NCBI GenBank assembly: GCA_963708115.1
Contig: CAVPRX010000001.1
Location: 744,001-808,000 of the forward strand
Source: VRUE01 sp963708115
GTDB lineage: Bacteria; Actinomycetota; Thermoleophilia; Solirubrobacterales; 70-9
Direction: 5' to 3'
DNA length: 64,000 bases
Shown: positions 61,979 through 64,000 of the stretch, piece after piece
Layout of the letters: every line of letters starts with the position of its first letter
How positions within the stretch are numbered: position 1 is the stretch's first letter
Notes under the pieces: generated by a model
Told to the model about the DNA's origin: nothing
What the model saw: only the letters and a program-made list of their open reading frames with translations
Database searches by the model: none
Translations under genes and position numbers: made by a program

Positions 61979-62470
61979 TTACCCCCCGGCGGCCGCAAGG
62001 AGCCCGTCGATCTGGCCGAGCGCTTCGGTCATGCCCTCCTCCATCCGCATCTCGATTGCCCTCTCCAGGGCCTCGCGATCGGGGAAGCGAGACTCGATCG
62101 ACATCGTCGTGGTGCCGTTGACCTCTGCGATCGTCACGGTCATCTCCGCCGGACCCCCGTCGTTCGGCTTTCCCTCGTCGTCGGTGTCGTCGTCCGCGAA
62201 GCGCAGCAGCTTGGGTGGCTCGATCTCCTCTATCCGCCACCGGCCATGGAACTTCCCGCCCTCTGGCCCGGTCATGAAGTAGGTGGTGCGCCCGCCGGCC
62301 GAGAGGTCGTGGTCTACGAAGGTCGCCGGATGGGACGGTGGCCCCCACCAGCGCTCGAGCTGCCGCGGGTCCGACCACAGCTCCCAGACGCGGTCGGCGC
62401 TGGCGTCGAGCTCGGCGGTGATCGTCATGGTCAGGGCGTCGAGGTCTCTGTTCACTGCGGTGACGGGCAT
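61979..62470 (-). CDS. SRPBCC/AHSA1 family protein
   Basis: This 163-residue protein has a START/Bet v1-like fold of the AHSA1 type: LDASADRVWELWSDPRQLERWWGPP at about 20-44 and a C-terminal MEEGMTEALGQIDGLLA. Such proteins bind hydrophobic ligands or act as stress-linked partners. Its start overlaps the stop of the ArsR-type gene (TGATG at 62470), so the two are co-translated, a very common pair. Confidence 0.88.
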   Translation of the reverse strand: MPVTAVNRDLDALTMTITAELDASADRVWELWSDPRQLERWWGPPSHPATFVDHDLSAGGRTTYFMTGPEGGKFHGRWRIEEIEPPKLLRFADDDTDDEGKPNDGGPAEMTVTIAEVNGTTTMSIESRFPDREALERAIEMRMEEGMTEALGQIDGLLAAAGG

Positions 62471-62826
62471 CAGGTGTCTCCTTTGTCGGTTTCGAGGATC
62501 TGGTCCATCCGCTCGACCCGGTCGCGCCAGACCGTCTCCAGGCGGTCGAGCGCCGCATGGGCACGTGCAAGGGCTTCGGTCTCGGCGCGGACGATCGACT
62601 CGCGACCAACCCGGTGCTTGCTCACAAGTTCGGCCCGCTCCAGCACGGCGACGTGCTTCTGCACCGCCGCCACGCTGATCGGGTACTCACGGGCCAAGGC
62701 CGAGACCGAGAACCGACCCTCGTGGGCGCGGCGGAAGATATCGCGGCGGGTCGGATCGGCCAGCGCCCCGAACAGCAGGTCGGCGGCCTTCTCGTCGTCG
62801 CGGCTGGGTGACTTACTTACAACCAT
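62470..62826 (-). CDS. ArsR-family transcriptional repressor
   Basis: The protein has 118 residues from the ATG at 62826. A longer frame to 62949 precedes it but has no family sequence. The winged helix is LFGALADPTRRDIFRRAHEGRFSVSALAREYPISVAAVQKHVAVLERAELVSKHRVG. No metal-binding Cys pair is present, as usual for the ArsR proteins paired with AHSA1. An imperfect palindrome covers its start codon and -10 hexamer, so it probably represses its own operon. Confidence 0.88.
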   Translation of the reverse strand: MVVSKSPSRDDEKAADLLFGALADPTRRDIFRRAHEGRFSVSALAREYPISVAAVQKHVAVLERAELVSKHRVGRESIVRAETEALARAHAALDRLETVWRDRVERMDQILETDKGDT

Positions 62827-62837
62827 CTGGTTGCAAG
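62816..62837. promoter_or_regulatory. Putative ArsR operator over the start codon
   Basis: CTTACAACC-ATCT-GGTTGCAAG is a palindrome with one mismatch. It covers the start codon at 62824-62826 and touches the -10 hexamer at 62835-62840, so a bound repressor would block initiation. Confidence 0.55.
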
Positions 62838-62840
62838 TTA
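62835..62840 (-). promoter_or_regulatory. -10 hexamer for the ArsR-AHSA1 operon
   Basis: TAACTT on the minus strand lies 8 nt before the ATG at 62826, overlapping the operator palindrome. Confidence 0.4.
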
Positions 62841-63212
62841 GCAACAACAGCGCGAAGGGTTGGTTCTTCGGTGCACCGTCAATCGCCGACTGGGCGGGAA
62901 ATGAAGCAACTTGCCGCCGGCCTGCCCGGCACTCCCGCGGAGATGGCACTGCATACCGACCAACTCAGCCCGTGCGATGTCCTTGGCGGGGCTGACGGAA
63001 ATGCTCCTTCGCCGGGTGAATGACGCAACTGTCTCGTCCACGTCCAGGGGGAACGTCCAGGGAATGAAAGGGTCGAAAACAGCCTTTTCTGACTTTCGCT
63101 GACCCTCCCGGCTGATTCAAGGACAGAACCGCCGCATTCCCGCACCAGAAGTGGGAATGCGATGGAGACCGCACTTCTCGCCGGATGTGGGTCAAGCGCC
63201 CCGCGAAGAAAA
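62841..63212. other. Non-coding stretch with a hairpin
   Basis: I see no credible gene in these 370 bases. All open frames are short and lack family sequence. A 9-bp perfect stem, CGCATTCCC at 63133-63141 pairing with 63153-63161 (11-nt loop), could act in termination or be element debris. There is no T-run. Confidence 0.5.
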
Positions 63213-63245
63213 CGGGAGGGGTGGGATTCGAACCCACGAGCGCCT
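63213..63245 (-). tRNA. tRNA 3'-end fragment
   Basis: The minus strand reads GGCGCTCGTGGG TTCGAAT CCCACCCCTCCC: a perfect T-arm and an acceptor-like 3' strand. No D-arm, anticodon arm or matching 5' acceptor strand lies upstream. The neighbouring 63283-63303 is a separate palindrome (GCTTGAGCG/CGCTCAAGC). It is most likely an att remnant from a different tRNA gene. Confidence 0.5.
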
Positions 63246-63373
63246 TTGTCGAGCAGTTGGGAGGATCATCGGCGCAATTCTCGCTTGAGCGCTGCGCTCA
63301 AGCAGCACCTGATTTGCCGAACTTAGTACCCACTTAGTACCCGCGCAGGGCCAGCTAGAAGATTCTCGACACG

Positions 63374-63397
63374 AAAAAAGCCCCGTTTCCGGGGCTT
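63374..63397 (-). terminator. Intrinsic terminator after the second tRNA-Met-like fragment
   Basis: AAGCCCCG (63378-63385) pairs with CGGGGCTT (63390-63397) around a 4-nt loop. On the minus strand the stem runs into TTTTTT at 63379-63374. It lies 8 nt past the tRNA-like 3' end at 63405. Confidence 0.82.
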
Positions 63398-63404
63398 TTC
63401 TCTA

Positions 63405-63454
<50 letters not shown>

Positions 63455-63712
63455 AGGGGGACCCGTTGGACTACGTGGGGCACGGTTTCAAGCGGTTTTC
63501 GACAGATCGAGTTCGGCTGGGATCGGCTGGGATCTGTGGGGGTTCTTGCCCCATTTCTTGCCCCAGCGGGCCCCTCCATGTCTCCGCCGGCAGCTCCACG
63601 GCACAGATGCGTTCGTAAAGCTGGTCGTCAGTCGGACGGCGCCGGTAGACAGGTCGATCTCGAACACGATCCCGGCCACCGCCCTCCAACCACATTTGCC
63701 TGCTCTGCGTGG
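63455..63712. other. No confident gene
   Basis: Apart from the flank repeat, the minus strand has a short frame ending RWGKKWGK...LDLSKTA (63488-63679). The similar sequence in copy 1 reads SGKKWAT. These might be the last residues of an integrase gene reaching the att site, but no recombinase motif can be seen, so no gene is called. Confidence 0.4.
63470..63565. repeat. Flank repeat, copy 2
   Basis: This is homologous to 61856-61925 and shares two exact blocks of 18 and 19 bp. It contains an extra internal tandem copy of GGCTGGGATC. It adjoins the second tRNA-Met-like fragment in the same orientation. Confidence 0.65.
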
Positions 63713-63931
63713 TCACCCACTCGCTCGACCGTGCGGGCAAAGTCCCGGAACCGGTCGGCAACCGGCACTGGGCGCAGCCTGTCTGGCAATGACCGAGTCC
63801 AGGTCGCCGAATAAACAAATCCCTGTGGCGGGCACCCCTGGAGGTGGACCGTCTGACTCCTCGATGCGGGCGAGAAGCTCTTGCATTCGCTCGGCCGATA
63901 CGTCGGTGAACCTGACGACACGCACGTACAT
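63713..63931 (-). pseudogene. Possible antibiotic-biosynthesis-monooxygenase-like protein, truncated
   Basis: The frame from the ATG at 63931 starts MYVRVVRFTDVSAERMQEL, then IEESDGPPPGVPATGICLFGD. This resembles the first half of small ABM-type dimeric alpha-beta barrel proteins. After about 45 residues the sequence stops looking like the family and ends at 63713 in low-quality coding sequence. It may be frameshifted or cut off. The call is tentative. Confidence 0.35.
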
Positions 63932-64000
63932 GACAGCCTCCTCGCTGGCCGCTCGGCGCGACTATTGGGACGACTTGGACACGGATCGCGTCGCGTCGCC

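Noticed and set aside
63488..63679. Integrase C-terminus ending RWGKKWGK
   Set aside because: No catalytic Arg/His/Tyr motif of a recombinase is visible in the window. Only a short tail resembles copy 1 of the repeat.

Overview
The window looks like the chromosome of a high-GC actinobacterium, most likely of the class Thermoleophilia (Solirubrobacterales-like). The reasons are very GC-rich coding on both strands, several secreted proteins with the glycine-rich, Ig-like and beta-rich tail modules common in that group, an IS982-type transposase of the actinobacterial kind, and DUF6325, DUF3556 and ECF41 genes. I saw no rRNA, CRISPR array, replication origin or complete tRNA. Taxonomy is inferred from protein style only.

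Layout. 0-5 kb: a short-chain dehydrogenase, CutA, a copper pair (blue-copper protein plus Tat-exported multicopper oxidase) and an ABC-2 exporter. 5-8 kb: a TRADD-N-associated two-TM membrane protein, an unknown protein, then a 167-bp MITE-like element abutting a complete IS982-family element. 8-11.2 kb: a phytoene-desaturase-like oxidoreductase and a DUF3556 membrane protein, both broken by many frameshifts. 11.2-21.6 kb: mostly housekeeping and redox genes (5'-3' exonuclease, flavodoxin-like reductase, cupredoxin lipoprotein, Baeyer-Villiger-type monooxygenase, RibD-like reductase, VOC proteins, M55 aminopeptidase, DUF2855, PPK2). 21.6-26 kb: secreted proteins and a DUF6325/SHOCT pair.

26-37.4 kb is a defence-type operon read on the minus strand: SNF2 helicase with a DUF3883 tail, DUF1156 DNA methylase, DUF262/DUF1524 (GmrSD-like) protein and DUF499 ATPase. 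The last two genes are intact. The helicase and the front of the methylase are scrambled by frameshifts. 37.4-44.3 kb carries surface proteins, including a MopE-type metal-binding protein and a large M11-like metalloprotease whose reading frame now runs into the remains of a PIN-domain toxin. 44.3-55 kb holds a UvrA paralogue, VOC/AraC, an ECF sigma factor with a membrane partner, Mug, an FAD monooxygenase, and a decayed ECF41 sigma gene facing its oxidoreductase partner, whose ECF41-type promoter still looks intact.

55.2-60.9 kb is a second conflict locus: a DUF3800 protein, a Trypco1-type small protein and a large trypsin-like-protease/STAND-NTPase protein in one tight operon. 61-64 kb is an integration hot spot with tRNA 3'-half fragments (two of tRNA-Met type, each followed by an intrinsic terminator), a repeated flank, and an ArsR/AHSA1 pair.

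Across the window many genes start 6-8 nt after a TANNNT -10-like hexamer with no Shine-Dalgarno sequence. This suggests leaderless transcription is common in this organism.
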